This document shows, one piece after another, positions 35,131 to 47,149 of a DNA stretch of 64,000 nt. Source of the DNA: Magicicada septendecula (Eukaryota; Arthropoda; Insecta; Hemiptera; Cicadidae); assembly GCA_034769895.1 (NCBI GenBank), contig CM068372.1:376132410-376196409 (forward strand), given 5' to 3'. Within the stretch, counting starts at the first letter, position 1, and every line of letters begins with the position of its first letter. The translations under genes were made by a program, and so were the position numbers. Under the pieces are notes generated by a model, which had not been told where the DNA came from, made no database searches, and saw only the letters and a list, made by a program, of their open reading frames with translations.

Positions 35131-36935
35131 CTATGGTAATATTTCATTTCGAAATTGATTTTAAATATAAATCTTAGAATATGGAAGTCATGTATGGTTC
35201 TCCATACCGATATTTTTACTTCCATATTCCTTAAGGAATGGAAGTATGGTGATGGCAAAAAAAATCGTGTTCGAGATTATTGCAGATTCTGATTCTACTA
35301 CACTCAAAACATGAAAAAAAGTCGTTTTCCGAAAAGTGTCTGTGTGTGTGTCTGTCTGTCTGTCTGTGTGTATTTTTTTCTATGGCAAACGATAACTGCC
35401 GCAAATTCAAACAGAATCAAATAATTTTTTGCATACAGCCCTGATTTGCAGAGTACTCGCGACCTATTGTTTTTGGTGAAGATCGGTTGAGGGAAAGCGG
35501 TAGTTTACCTGCAACGGTTTTTTTTTAGCAAGGGTAATTTTGTTTGTTTGGCAAACGATAACAGCCGCAAATTCAAACAGAATCAAATAATGTTTCGCAT
35601 ACAGCCCTGAATTCTAGAGTTCTCAAGATCTTTTGATTTTGGTGAAGATCGGTTAAGGGAAAGGGGTAGTTTACCTGTAACGTTTTATGTTTTAACAAGG
35701 GTATTTCCTATGGCAAACGATAACAGCCGCAAATTCAAACAGAATCAAAAGATTATTTGCATACAGCCCTAAATTGTAGAGTTCTCAAGAACTATTGTTT
35801 TTGGTGAAGTTCGGTTGAGGGAAAGGGGTAGTTTACTTGCAACGTTTTATGTTTTAACAAGGGTATTTCCTATGGCAAACGATAACAGCCGCAAATTCAA
35901 ACAGAATCAAAAGATTATTTGCATACAGCCCTAAATTGTAGAGTTCTCAAGACCTATTGTTTTTGGTGAAGATCGGTTAAGGGGAAGGGGTAGTTTACCT
36001 GCAACGTTTTTTTATCAAGCGTATTTTCTATGGCAAACGATAACAGCCGCAAATTCAAACAGAATCAAATAATTTTTTGCATACGTCCCTCAATTGTAGA
36101 GGTCTCAAGGACTTTCGATTTTGGTGAAGATCGGTTAAGGGGAAGGGGTAGTTTACCTGCAACCTTTTACGTTTTAACAAGAGTAAAGTACTTGAAAATT
36201 TATTTAAACTTTTTCAAACAATGGTTGGTTTATTGCCAAGCAATAAAATTAAAATTTTTTCATTTTAATGTAAATCATGTATAAGAGAAAATATATCGCG
36301 CTTGGCAGGCGATATTAAGATTTAAATATAAATCTTAGAATATGGAAGTCATGTATGGTTCTCCATACCGATATTTTCATGTTTTGAGCGTAGTAGAATC
36401 AGAATCTGCAATAATCTCGAAGACGATTTTTTTTGTCATCACCATACTTCCATTCCTTAAGGAATATGGAAGTAAAAAATTACACTCCCCCCTTCAACAT
36501 TTTCATTTATATAAAATTACCCCATCCCCCTTCAACTACTCTTTTCATTTATAGATATTTCATCTACCTTTCTACAGTGGATTATTATGACCTATTTTTC
36601 AGGTTACTTTACTTATCAAAATTAAGTACTTTACTCTTGTTAAAACCTAAAACGTTGCAGGTAAACTACCCCTTCCCCTTAACCGATCTTCACCAAAATT
36701 AATAGACCTTGAGTCCTCTACAACTTGGATACATATGGACAACATTATTTGATTCTGTTTGAATTTGCGGCAGTTATCGTTCGCCATAGAAAAAATTCTA
36801 CACACAGACACTTTTCGGAAAATGACTTTTCTTCATGTTTTGAGGGTGGTACAATGAGAATCAGCCCTTATCTCGAACAGGGTTTTCCGCCACCACCATA
36901 CTTTCATTTTCTTACGGAACATGGAAGTAAAAAGA
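35131..36935. repeat. Foldback block 2 of ~160-bp units
   Basis: Five reverse units (GGTAGTTTACC at about 35500, 35665, 35828, 35990 and 36149) are followed by the mirrored flank (AGAGTAAAGTACTTGAAAAT, ATATCGCGCTTGGCAGGCGA) and, after a palindrome at about 36450 (CTTCCATTCCTTAAGGAATA), a single forward unit at about 36660. It is the same family as block 1 and as 62765-63560. The intervening hAT-like element and unique 33916-34078 separate the blocks. Confidence 0.85.
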
Positions 36936-37199
36936 ATAACTTACGAAAAAATTCTTCGAAGGGAATTAAACTTACTGTGTAAAAGCCAGACACAGTTTAA
37001 AAGCATTACTAAACGACGTTAAACAATAAACAGAATACGTACTAGTCGTGTGCAGCAGCAGCGTAAGGTTTCTGTTGCTTCCGGAACTTAATTACTCTGT
37101 AGAAGTAAATCGATATGTCACGAACTAAGCGTCGCTCGCTGATAATTGTAGAGCTCATCATTTGTTTATAAAATCCATCACAGCCTTGAAGGAAATGTG

Positions 37200-37608
37200 A
37201 AGAACACAAACTGCTGAAATATTGAAAAACGTATTGGACGTGCACACCAAATTTTGGCTGGCACTTCAACGAACAAACATCGCCTCCACTTTAATCGAAG
37301 CGGTTAATACTTTATACAACGGATTGAAAGCGCACGTAAAATTTGGAAGTAAAGTCTCAAAAGGATTTAATGTTAGTAAGGGCCTGAAGCAGGGATGTTG
37401 TCTCTCACCGACACTTTAAAATGTACCTGGAACAAGCCCTCAAAACCTGGAAAAAGAAATGCCACAAAATGGGGATACCTCTAATTGACAGCACGGTGTA
37501 CACATTGTGTTTCGCTGACGAACAAGTCGTGGTAGCGCAGGACTATCACGTCATGGAATACATGACACGAAAATTTATAGAGGAATATAAGCTATGGGGC
37601 CTTGAACA
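37200..37608 (+). pseudogene. LINE reverse transcriptase fragment
   Basis: The first frame has LIEAVNTLYNGLKAHV and KGLKQGCCLSPTL (the QG..LSP block before the catalytic motif). A frameshift at 37415-37420 leads into MYLEQALKTWKKKC and CFADEQVVVAQDYHVMEY, where the catalytic FADD is FADE. It ends abruptly after YKLWGLE at about 37608, where a gypsy pol begins in the same frame. Only the palm is present, with no endonuclease and no C-terminus. The second-Asp change and the shift make it inactive. Confidence 0.88.
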
Positions 37609-40198
37609 TACTATTACTAGCGTATATGAGGATAGGATAAATGTAGTTGATGAAAATAAGTTTGTCCGGAAAATCTATCCAATTCCATTACACTACCAAA
37701 GACAAGCTGAGGAAGAAATTAATAAAAGGTTAACCAATGATATTATTGAACGTGATGATAGTAACTTCCTAAATCCTATGGTAGTGGTAAAAAAGAAAAA
37801 TAACGATATTCGTATTTGTTTGGATATGCGCAACCTCAGCAGCATAACACAAAAGTGTTACGATTGTGCACCTAACGCCGAGATTATATTTATGAAATGT
37901 CAAGGGGTCAGGTACATGTCGCGGCTGGACCTCAAAAGTGGGTTCTGGCAGATTCCATTAGCCAAAGATTGCCGAAAATTTACGGTATTCCTTTATAAGA
38001 ACAAATGTTACCAATTTAAGGTAGTTCCTTTCGGGTTGGTGACCAGCTTCGCTGCAACGGTTAAATGTCTAGAATTGACACTAGGACCGGAGGTAGAAGA
38101 ATTCGTAAGCGTGTTTGTGGACGACATACTCATAATATCTAAATCTTTTGAGGAGCATTTAAATCGCCTTGATACTGTCTTCCGAAAGTTAAGAGATCCA
38201 AATCTTGTGCTTAACTTGGACAAGTGTGAGTTTGGAAAATCCCAAATAAAATTCCTGGGTCATATTATTTCGGCGGATGGGGTTAGTACTGATCCTGAGA
38301 AAATCCAGGCCATCACGGATTTTCCTAACCCCAAGAAAGCAAAAGATATCAGGGCGTTCCTCGGACTGACCGGGTATTTTCGTCTTTCACACCTGAATAT
38401 TCAAAGACCATAGAACCACTTCTGGAACTATTAAGAAAAAATACCAGATGGCGATGGGAAGAGCGGCATGAGGCAGCATTCAACGCTACTAAGGACTTGT
38501 ATAGTAAGAACTTACATATATTCCATCCTGAAAAAGAAGGGACTTATGTACTTAATTGTGACGCGTCGGACTACGCGATCGGCGGAGTGTTATATCAGCG
38601 GAATAACGAAGGTGAACACAAGATAATCGCCCGCGTAAGTCGTTCATTAAAAGGCGCTGAGAGGAACTATTTTACGTAGGAGAAGGAAATTCTCGCGATA
38701 GTATATTGTATCAGCGAATTCAGATATTACCTTGTGGGACAACACTTCGAGATTTTATCAGACAATCAGACGTTGTCTTTTATGCTCAAACTCGCAAATG
38801 CGCGCATATCGCGATGGATCATGGCGATCGAAGAATATGATTTTAGCATAAAATATTGCAAAGCCAGTGAAAACAAAATAGCAGATACTTTAAGTAGGTA
38901 TCCTCCAATAATTGAAGAACACTACTCCTCAACAAGGAATGAAGTGCAGATCTTGACAGTTAAGTATGTATTACCGGATACATTAAGAACTAGGTTAAAA
39001 AATATAAACATTAAGCAACAGCGGGATGCCAAATTAAAGAAAATCAGCGATGACATAAGAGTTCAGGACAACCCAAAGTATAAAATAGACAAGGATGTGT
39101 TATACAAGATCATAGACGGGCAGTGGAAGATAATGGTACCGGATGAACTAGTTGAATATTTAACTTGGGCGTGCCACGAGAGTCTGGCGCAAGCGGGAGC
39201 GTATAAATGCTATTTAGCAATGCGAGAAGACTTTGTGTGGTTAAATATGGCTAGAAAAGTTAAATCTATTTTGCGTACCTGCCACATATGCCAAACTCCA
39301 AAGTACCCGAATCAACATACGTATGTAGAAATGGGCAATATTATCACTAAAAACAAAAATGCGTTATTATGTATTGATTTTTTAGGTCCACTACCGCGTG
39401 CATCGAGGGGTATGAGGAATCTGGTGGTGTGTACGGATGCGTTCTCTAAACATGTAAGTCTTTATGCAATAGGACGACCCACCACGGCGGCCGTATTAAA
39501 TGTCGTCTTAAATAAATACATCCCTAAATACGGTCATGTTAAGAAAATTGTATCTGACCAGGGTAAACAGTTCACCAATAGGAAGTGGCAATCCGAATTG
39601 GAAAAGCACAATATCCAGACGGTGTTAACAGCGATCCGGAGACCACAGGGCAACCTCGCTGAAAGGGTCAACAGAGAGTTAGGTCGACTGTTCCGTACTT
39701 ATTGTAATACCAACCAAAGTAGAAGGCCGGATTATCTCGAGTTTTTCGAGGCGTCCATCAACGGGAATTACAATGACACGACAGGATTTATGCCTAATGA
39801 GTTGCAAACTGGAGAAATGCCCAAGCGCGTCTGGGATGGGAGCATCAGGAGGATTGCAACGCAAAATTTGCCTATTCCGAGTGAGGTGAAACGGATAGAA
39901 GCTACCTAGGAGACGCATTAAGAAATGTGCCGAAGAACGGACAGAAAAATGTAATGCAGACCACAAGCTGGTAACCTTTAAAATTGGCGAGAGGGTACTT
40001 CTGAGGGAGTTGAATGTCAGTCACAGAGAGTACAACACCGCAGCCAAATTTTTTAGGTTGTATAATGGCACATATATTTTATCTGAGCAAGTTGGTAAAA
40101 ACACCTATATTGTAACCAACCCTAGTACTAACCGTGTGATAGGGAAATTCCACGCATCATCCCTAAGAAACTATTATGTTAGAGATAATTGTACTTAA
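37609..40198 (+). pseudogene. Ty3/gypsy-type pol: RT, RNase H and integrase, with three disruptions
   Basis: RT blocks are RICLDMRNLSS, RLDLKSGFWQIPL (about 37919), FKVVPFGLVTSFAA and FVDD (about 38114-38125; usual YVDD), then FLGHIISADG. A shift near 38386 leads to FTPEYSKTIEPL, then RNase H with CDASDYAIGGVLYQ (Asp at 38559). A TAG at 38677-38679 breaks AERNYFT/EKEILAIVY. The integrase has a zinc finger from CHES (39174) to CHICQ with Gln in the second His position, catalytic D (39376), D (39556) and E (39661), with 34 residues between the last two. Another shift near 39905 precedes the tail from RRRIKKCAEERT to the stop at 40196-40198. Protease and gag are missing because the 5' end is replaced by a LINE fragment. 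The copy is dead. Confidence 0.93.
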
Positions 40199-40880
40199 TA
40201 TGCCAGGGTATAGGTGGTATGAATGTTCTAAGAAAATTATATGAAAAATGAGTGTAAATTAAAGAATATTTGTTGAGATGTTGGAATAAATGATTTGTTT
40301 GAACGGAGTATACGTTCAGTTATGAAAATGACGTCAGAAGTGTTGATACGCTTATCTATGTTTGAGAGTATAGGTCAGATTCAACCACGTGTATTTGTTT
40401 AAATTATTACTGTCAAAGTGACATTGGAGGAATGTTTTGTTTGAAAGAAGTTTATTTATTTATTTTGATTTGGATCTACTATGTTATTATTATGATTATT
40501 ATTGGAAGAATGATGTTTTATTTATTTAGGATATGAAGAAAAAAAACATTTTGTATTTTTAAGTAAATAACTTTTTTTTATACGTGGTGGGGTTAATCCT
40601 GCAACAAAACACAGGATGATGATCTATGAATTAGAATATCAGAGCATGGATGACGGGAAGAATAGCCGGAAGGTGTAAGCATTATACACCACTTTTATAG
40701 TTATCACTCAGTCTCACCCTCAGAATCAGTAATTAATAACGAGTAAATATGCTCGTTAATATGCTAGTTGGCATAATCAATTCCGAGCGATAAAACTAAC
40801 GATTCGGAAAGTGACAATTTGTGTGCGAAATCTGAAATTAGTGTTATCAGTTGTTCGACGAACTCGAGAACAGCGAGAGG

Positions 40881-40962
<82 letters not shown>

Positions 40963-41050
40963 AGAGTGGCGATCAGGGCAGAGAAATCGTAGCGGCGGCG
41001 GAGCGAGAGCCGTCACGCCGAGTTAAAGGAATTCTACGTATCAAGTAAAA
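40199..41050 (+). other. Downstream of gypsy pol; possible LTR remnant
   Basis: No env frame follows pol. ATTGGAGGAATGTTTTG at about 40424 could be a polypurine tract before an LTR, and TATCAGTTGTTCGACGAACT near 40844 resembles an initiator region. I could not find matching ends or a second LTR, so this is a guess. An (AG)n run interrupts it at 40874-40961. Confidence 0.3.
40874..40961. repeat. (GA)n microsatellite
   Basis: About 88 bp of near-pure GA, with GAAAGA and GAGGG variants near the left. Confidence 0.97.
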
Positions 41051-41267
41051 CGTATCCAAACTGATCTATATAGACTCTTTTTTATAACAAATAAAATACT
41101 ATACATGACATTTGTTTAATTTTAAATATATCATATAAATATATCATATAAACAATTATTTCTTTGTGTGATAAATAAATAATTTTTCTACACCTTCAAT
41201 ATAGACTTGTGCATAATTTATACACACAAAACTATCCTATACGAAAATATTTATTTGTATCGTCGCA

Positions 41268-41300
<33 letters not shown>

Positions 41301-42480
41301 CAACACAAACATTGATATATAATTTAATTTGTGTAGCCCCAAGTTCAGGGCCTATTTATATAACATAACAAATTATATAATATATTGAATTCATGGGTGT
41401 AATAAGAAGATGATACGTTATTTAAGTTTGAAATTGTTCCATTATTTATTTTCTTATTAAACAAAATTTTTCATTTCGCATATAGAAATACTACTCATTA
41501 TTATATCGTTTGTACGACTCCTTCGTACACAACTTATATCTAACAATTTACATACACAGGTTATACATAAATCTTATTATCTAATTTTAATTAATTGAAT
41601 ATTCATTTTGCTCTCGGCTTACTCATTGTGTGATCATCTTTTTGCAATTTCTGATTAATTTACTTAAATAATGAAGTTACTTGTATTCCAATTTCTTTAA
41701 TATTAATTAGTTTTAAAACTTTCTACTGCATATGCATTATCCTTTATCAACCAAGACTTTATTAATTACATTAAGTCAAAAAAATAAAATATTTCTCTTA
41801 ACATTTGTGTTACTCTCAATTACTAAATTTTATACAAAAGATATTATTCTAAATTTTACTCTGATTTTACATTTATGTGCAATTAGTTATTTTAATACAG
41901 GTTGAATGTCTTGCATTCTAACTTTAATTAGTGTCTTTCAAATGTCTGTAATTACATTGGTTTTTCATCACCTCGTTTGACGTGGTTAATCATCCGTACG
42001 TCCTCCTTTGGTCCTCAGTCTGTGTCCTCCGTGTCCTCTTGGTCCTTACCTACCAGTAAACAAACACGTTAACTCGTCTCCTGTTGCGTGTCTATTCTTC
42101 GGCCCTGCATCCTCTGTGTCTTACAGCGCTGAACGCGATTACTTTCTATTTCACACTATCGTTTACCAGCGAGATATTTCACGATCCAAACCGATACCGT
42201 CCACCGTTCCCAATACAGATACTACACAAAATTATATTAATAAAATATGAATAACTTATCAACTTACGTCCATATCTACGACTGAATCTAGCCTATAACA
42301 TGCGTTATGACCATCCGTACCTGCAACAAACCAAAAATGATGCATCATTAATATCACACTTATAATATAACAATTATAATTAATAACACTTAGTTAGCTA
42401 CGTCACTGGAGACAGTATAATAATGCCTTCCTTTCTATCGCCTAAGCTAGAATGGAGTTACGTACGTTAGGCTGCCTTTT
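41051..42480. other. AT-rich unassigned stretch with (TA)n
   Basis: A TA run occurs at 41268-41296. The rest resembles 48831-50267 in base composition (very AT-rich, with a C-rich patch of short words at 42000-42130). No gene is seen. A short segment at 42420-42480 (CCTTCC, CGCCTAAGC, GGCTGCCTT) is shared with 54530-54590. Confidence 0.45.
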
Positions 42481-43767
42481 TGACACACAAGGAAGGTAGT
42501 GTTGCCAGCACTACGGTTCAGCCGTCCATTGTTGCCCTAGGATGTTATCCCAGGTGTACCCACTTACTGAGTCGACGTTCGACATACAAGGAAGGTAGTG
42601 TTGCCAGCACTACGGTTCAGCCGTCCATTGTTGCCCTAGGATGTTATCCCAGGTCTACCCACTTATTGAGTCGACGTTCGACATACAAGGAAGGTAGTGT
42701 TGCGAGCACTACGGTTCAGCCGTCCATTGTTGCCCTAGGATGTTATCCCAGGTGTACCCACTTATTGAGTCGACGTTCGACATACAAGGAAGGTAGTGTT
42801 GCCAGCACTACGGTTCAGCCGTCCATTGTTGCCCTAGGATGTTATCCCAGGTGTACCCACTTATTGAGTCGATGTTCGACATACAAGGACGGTAGTGTTG
42901 CCAGCACTACGGTTCAGCCGTCCATTGTTGCCCTAGGATGTTATCCCAGGTGTACCCACTTATTGAGTCGACGTTCGACATACAAGGAAGGTAGTGTTGC
43001 CAGCACTACGGTTCAGCCGTCCATTGTTGCCCTAGGATGTTATCCCAGGTGTACCCACTTATTGAGTCGACGTTCGACATACAAGGAAGGTAGTGTTGCC
43101 AGCACTACGGTTCAGCCGTCCATTGTTGCCCTAGGATGTTATCCCAGGTGTACCCACTTACTGAGTCGACCTTCGACATACAAGGAAGGTAGTGTTGCGA
43201 GCACTACGGTTCAGCCGTCCATTGTTGCCCTAGGATGTTATCCCAGGTGTACCCACTTATTGAGTCGACGTTCGACATACAAGGAAGGTAGCGTTGTCAG
43301 CACTACGATTCAGCCATCCATTGTTGCCCTAGGATGTTATCCCAGGTGTACCCACTTATTGAGTCGACGTTCGACATACAAGGAAGGTAGCGTTGCCAGC
43401 ACTAATGTTCAGCCTTTCACTGTTGCCCTACGATGTTATCCCAGGTGTACCCACTTATTGAGTCGACGTTCGACATACAAGGAAGGTAGCGTTGCCAGCA
43501 CTACAGTTCAGCCGTCCATTGTTGACCTAGGATGTTATCCCAGGTGTACCCACTTACTGAGCCGACGTTCGACATACAAGGAAGGTAGCGTTGCCAGCAC
43601 TAATGTTCAGCCTTTCACTGTTGCCCTACGATGTTATCCCAGGTGTACCCACTTACTGAGCCGACGTTCGACATACAAGGAAGGTAGCGTTGCCAGCACT
43701 AATGTTCAGCCTTTCACTGTTGCCCTACGATGTTATTCCAGGTGAACCCGCTTACTGAGTCGACGTT
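42481..43767 (+). repeat. 99-bp minisatellite, 13 units, with a 421-codon open frame
   Basis: Thirteen 99-bp units start at 42481 and differ at few positions. Units 1-9 and 11 have CGGTTCAGCCGTCCATTG or close variants, while units 10, 12 and 13 carry AATGTTCAGCCTTTCACTG. Because 99 is divisible by three, one frame stays open for 421 codons (repeats of STYKEGSVAS...). A single diverged monomer with the same upstream context is at 54590-54690. The frame has no signal peptide, known domain or start context that supports a protein. I annotate DNA amplification, not a gene. Confidence 0.93.
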
Positions 43768-44737
43768 GGTGCTGAGCAACGCATCCTGCTTTTATGGTGC
43801 TCCTGGGAATCGATTGCACATGTCTAGATTAGTAGCCACGAGTCTTACCAACCGTCATCCTAAGCCCCCAGATTATCTAAGTTTATATCTATTTACCAAA
43901 CCTCTCATAAGTAAAGCCTAGATCATCTAATTTACGTTTTATTTATTTATTTTAATTTTTTTTAAACAATGTTACCACAGACTTATTATCTGGAGTGAGA
44001 CAGAGAGAGACAGAAAGGTCTGAAAACAAGCAACAGCTGACCGTTACACGCCCGTAAAGCGTGATTAATCGCAACATTATCAGAAGTAAAAGTAAATGAT
44101 CAGGAAATGGCGGACGCGTTTACGACCTGCGTATATAACGCTGCTTCGCACAAAAAAATCGTCTAACGATAATTTGACAGTTGACGATAAATTAGCAGCA
44201 GCAGCGTAACAAGTCCACGAGAGGGTATGCGCGCGCGCGGCGCGCCAGACAGGTGTGAAGCCCAGTAAACATTATCATTTTACTGCAAATGACCTACAGA
44301 ATAAATACATTACGTATAAATTACGCCCAACCACGTCAGCCGGAGTTCATAAACACGGGGATTATAAATGTCCGCACTGTTTGCATTGCCTTGCCTATAC
44401 AAAGGAGGGAGCGATTTATTTTTATCACATTAAACACGCGCCGCGCGCGCACACACTCGTCTCTAAGCACCAAAGGTGTCAGTAAGAAATGACGAGAAAG
44501 ACAACAAATTTATTTTTATCTTAGGTAGAGTTGATTTCTCTTCTTAAGCTTGCTAGTCTATATATTTTCGTGTTCTATTAAAATCAACACATGACTCGAC
44601 CTAAAGCTCCTGATCAAGGACTAAAATGGTTAATTTTTTTTTTAATATCAATTATTATCTCTTAGTTTCTATCCAGTTTACTTATGTAATTTACGCATCT
44701 AAGAATTACACAATTAATATATATTTTTATTAATAAA
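43768..44737. other. Unassigned; CpG-rich patch at 44220-44460
   Basis: GCGCGCGCGGCGCGCC lies at about 44230. Two overlapping frames at 44255-44492 are not supported. No gene is recognised. Confidence 0.4.
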
Positions 44738-45120
44738 AATTTTAATTTTCCAAGAAAACCGAAGATTGGTACAGGCATACCCAAAGAAAAGCTGTACAGG
44801 ATCTGGAAGATCTGGAAACTGATTTCTGAAGGAAAAGACTGAGATTCCTTAGACATATGGTTCGGATGGATCGATCCTGATTAAATACACACATTTTCAG
44901 CTATGTTTGGCAACTTCCAGTCTGAACGGATACATCAAACAATTCAAGGAGGAAATGATGAAACTGGGTATCTCTTTGAACGGCTGTGTGGATAGAAATA
45001 CATACAGAAACAAAATTCAAAATCTTGAGAAGAAGACGATACAGGGTTGGATAGTGGAAACGAAGGCGGCGCATAGTGTGCGAATGAGGGCCTTCTGCCA
45101 GGAGAAGAAAAGGAAATGAT
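44738..45120 (+). pseudogene. LINE ORF2 C-terminal tail
   Basis: Frames read RKRLRFLRHMVRMDRS, then (after a shift) LNGYIKQFKEEMMKLGISLN, RNTYRNKIQNLEKK and QEKKRK. RLRFL.H..RMD.S followed by a lysine-rich tail is the usual end of the same LINE class as 1527-2390. A stop follows at 45117. Confidence 0.8.
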
Positions 45121-45369
45121 ATTCGCATGGTCCACGGCTGGCCTGTTCGTGTAAAAACAAAATTTAATTTGTTTGTCACAGAGCATTCTCTTCATGTCTA
45201 TAGAACAAGTTAATATCATATAATTCAAATCAAATTTTTTGCTTGCTTGAAACATGTTTCGGGTATCAAATCCAGCAGAATGCTTCTCATGACCCCCCCT
45301 CCAACCCGATAAACTGAAAAACCGGCACACATTGAATATTCATTATAACGACAATATAGGACACAAAAA

Positions 45370-45605
45370 TCTACATTCATCTTCTTCCATCACGGACTAA
45401 GCGAATCGCCTGTTCCGATCCCGAAGTAGACCATGCACTTCATTAACGCTTCCTAGGTTTTCTTATACTTCGTTGTCCAACAAGCTTGTACTTCCAAACT
45501 ACCTTAGGCAACCTGTTAGCTGAGATTCTGCTCAGATGAGCAATCCATCTTTCTTTGTTTTCCGTAATGAAATCCTGGTTTTTAACGACCAAAACCGACT
45601 ATAAT
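45370..45605 (-). pseudogene. LINE ORF2 C-terminal fragment, minus strand
   Basis: Reading the minus strand gives WIAHLSRISANRLPKVVWKY, KLVGQRSIRKPRKR and a stop. WI.HL.R...NRLPK and the basic tail mark a LINE C-terminus. No other part of the element adjoins. Confidence 0.75.
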
Positions 45606-45969
45606 TGTAAGTAGTCAACGGTTCTACAGGCAGAAGAGGAAGGTTTCCCAATGGCACTAGGCGCGGAAGAACCTAGGAGCTGGGTCTCCGGACGAAACCC
45701 AGAGCAGGACCAGAGGCTCAAATGTAATACTCATACCACTTGTCTTGCTCTAAAGACGTTGGAATCGTTCTTAGAGGAGACTTACCTTACGCGAAAGTTG
45801 GAAAGCAGGAAAAATCTATAATAAACTACACCGCTGTAAATAACGGAAACTACATAACGATTACGTTTAAACAGTCATTACAATACACAGAAAGTGGCAG
45901 TAAAATAATCACACTTACATTATGTAGAGTACATTCGTTATTTCACAGTAGGCCTGTACCACCGTGTGA

Positions 45970-46000
<31 letters not shown>

Positions 46001-46208
46001 AAGAAGAAGAAGAAGAAGAAGAAGAAGAAGAAGAAGGAGGAGGAGGAGGAGGAGGAGGAGGAGGAGGAGGAGGAGGAGGAGGAGGAGGAGGAGGAGGAGG
46101 AGGAGGAGGAGGAGGAGGAGAAGGAGGAGGAGGAGGAGGAGGAGAAGAAGAAGAAGAAGAAGAAGAAGAAGAAGAAGAAGAAGAAGAAGAAGAAGAAGAA
46201 GAAGAAGA
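45970..46208 (+). repeat. 239-bp all-purine tract: (GAA)n-(GAG)n-(GAA)n
   Basis: GAA triplets run to about 46034, GAG triplets from about 46035 to 46142, and GAA triplets again to 46208, with one GAA interruption in the middle block. All bases are purines on the plus strand. Lys/Glu, Arg and Leu frames across it are artefacts. LINE 3' tails in this window also end in GAAGAA, so the tract may descend from one. Confidence 0.97.
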
Positions 46209-46865
46209 TGTCTTCCCACTGCTATATTACTTCATAGGACTTTTTTAATGCCTAGAAATAATGTCGCAGATTTTTGAGACATGATGACAATTTTAGATTT
46301 TAGTGTTCACGCTTTTTTACTCAAATCTGGATAAAAACTAAAACCGATTTGAGGATGACCCTAAAGCCCGACTTACAGGTTTTAAATGTCTACATTGTTC
46401 TAGGCCTGGACACTGCACTGCTGGGAGCAGGAAGTATTATGAACCCCCCTCCTCGCAACCCAGAATGGCTGTTTTAGTCTTTGATTCTACGCCTCCAAAC
46501 CAATCTGGACAACCCCCTCCCAAACGAAACTGATGCTACTTCCTAATTTGGTTCGCTCCTGCTGAAGTACTTGTCTTTTGGCTGACTGTTGCCGTTGGGT
46601 TTGCTGACGAAGATCTTTTTTATTTCACTGTTGTGACTACGCAATAATCACAAAAACCATGGAACCAATATGGCTGACGATGGGGATACTTCTTGATGCT
46701 CGAAACGTATATCAAGTAAGCAAAAACACATCTTGATTGTATACCATTGATTACTGATAGTGGGCTATACCGAAACTGCCGTGCTGCCAATCACCCTACT
46801 GCAAGCATCTATGTTGCCTCATTCCATCACAACAGGAAAATCAGAGTGTATCTCTGCTTCTCCGT
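46209..46865. other. Unassigned; possible zinc-knuckle-like fragment
   Basis: GFKCLHCSRPGHCTAGSR is encoded at about 46376-46430 and resembles a CCHC knuckle of a retrotransposon gag, but the last Cys is missing and no gag frame surrounds it. I treat this as weak. Confidence 0.3.
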
Positions 46866-46869
46866 AAGT

Positions 46870-47010
46870 TCAGTCGGTGTCTAATGCCATATTATTAATG
46901 ACCACCAGGCAAGAGGAACACAGCCAAACCAAGGAATTGATGGAGGGAATGATGCCATGGACAGGTTGTGAGCCTAATGCGATAGATGAAGAAAAAGAAG
47001 AAGAAAGAAT
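46870..47010 (+). pseudogene. Possible LINE 3' tip
   Basis: GGACAGGTTGTGAGCCTAAT and GATGAAGAAAAAGAAGAAG resemble the GAAGAA-ended LINE tails elsewhere. The homology is short. Confidence 0.4.
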
Positions 47011-47149
47011 GTCTTACCAACTTATTTGCTAAATAAGCACGAATTTAAGGAAACAAGCCAAATCAGACTGTACCTTTCCTAGATCTGTCAAATTATTATT
47101 ACTCCGGCTGTACAATGTTTACACATTTTCCGGAACCAAAGAAATAATC

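Noticed and set aside
31255..36935. CRISPR or integron-like array
   Set aside because: Units are contiguous, about 160 bp, diverged and in inverted blocks.
40199..41050. Complete 3' LTR of the gypsy element
   Set aside because: I could not define TG...CA ends or find a partner LTR.
42480..43745. 421-codon frame as a structural protein gene
   Set aside because: The repeat period is divisible by three and the unit lacks stops, so the frame stays open by default. No domain, signal or promoter supports a gene.
45740..46237. 165-, 103- and 93-codon frames rich in Lys/Glu, Arg or Leu
   Set aside because: They are translations of a GAA/GAG microsatellite in three frames and carry no gene features outside it.
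46376..46430. Gag zinc knuckle
   Set aside because: The last Cys of CCHC is absent and there is no surrounding gag frame.
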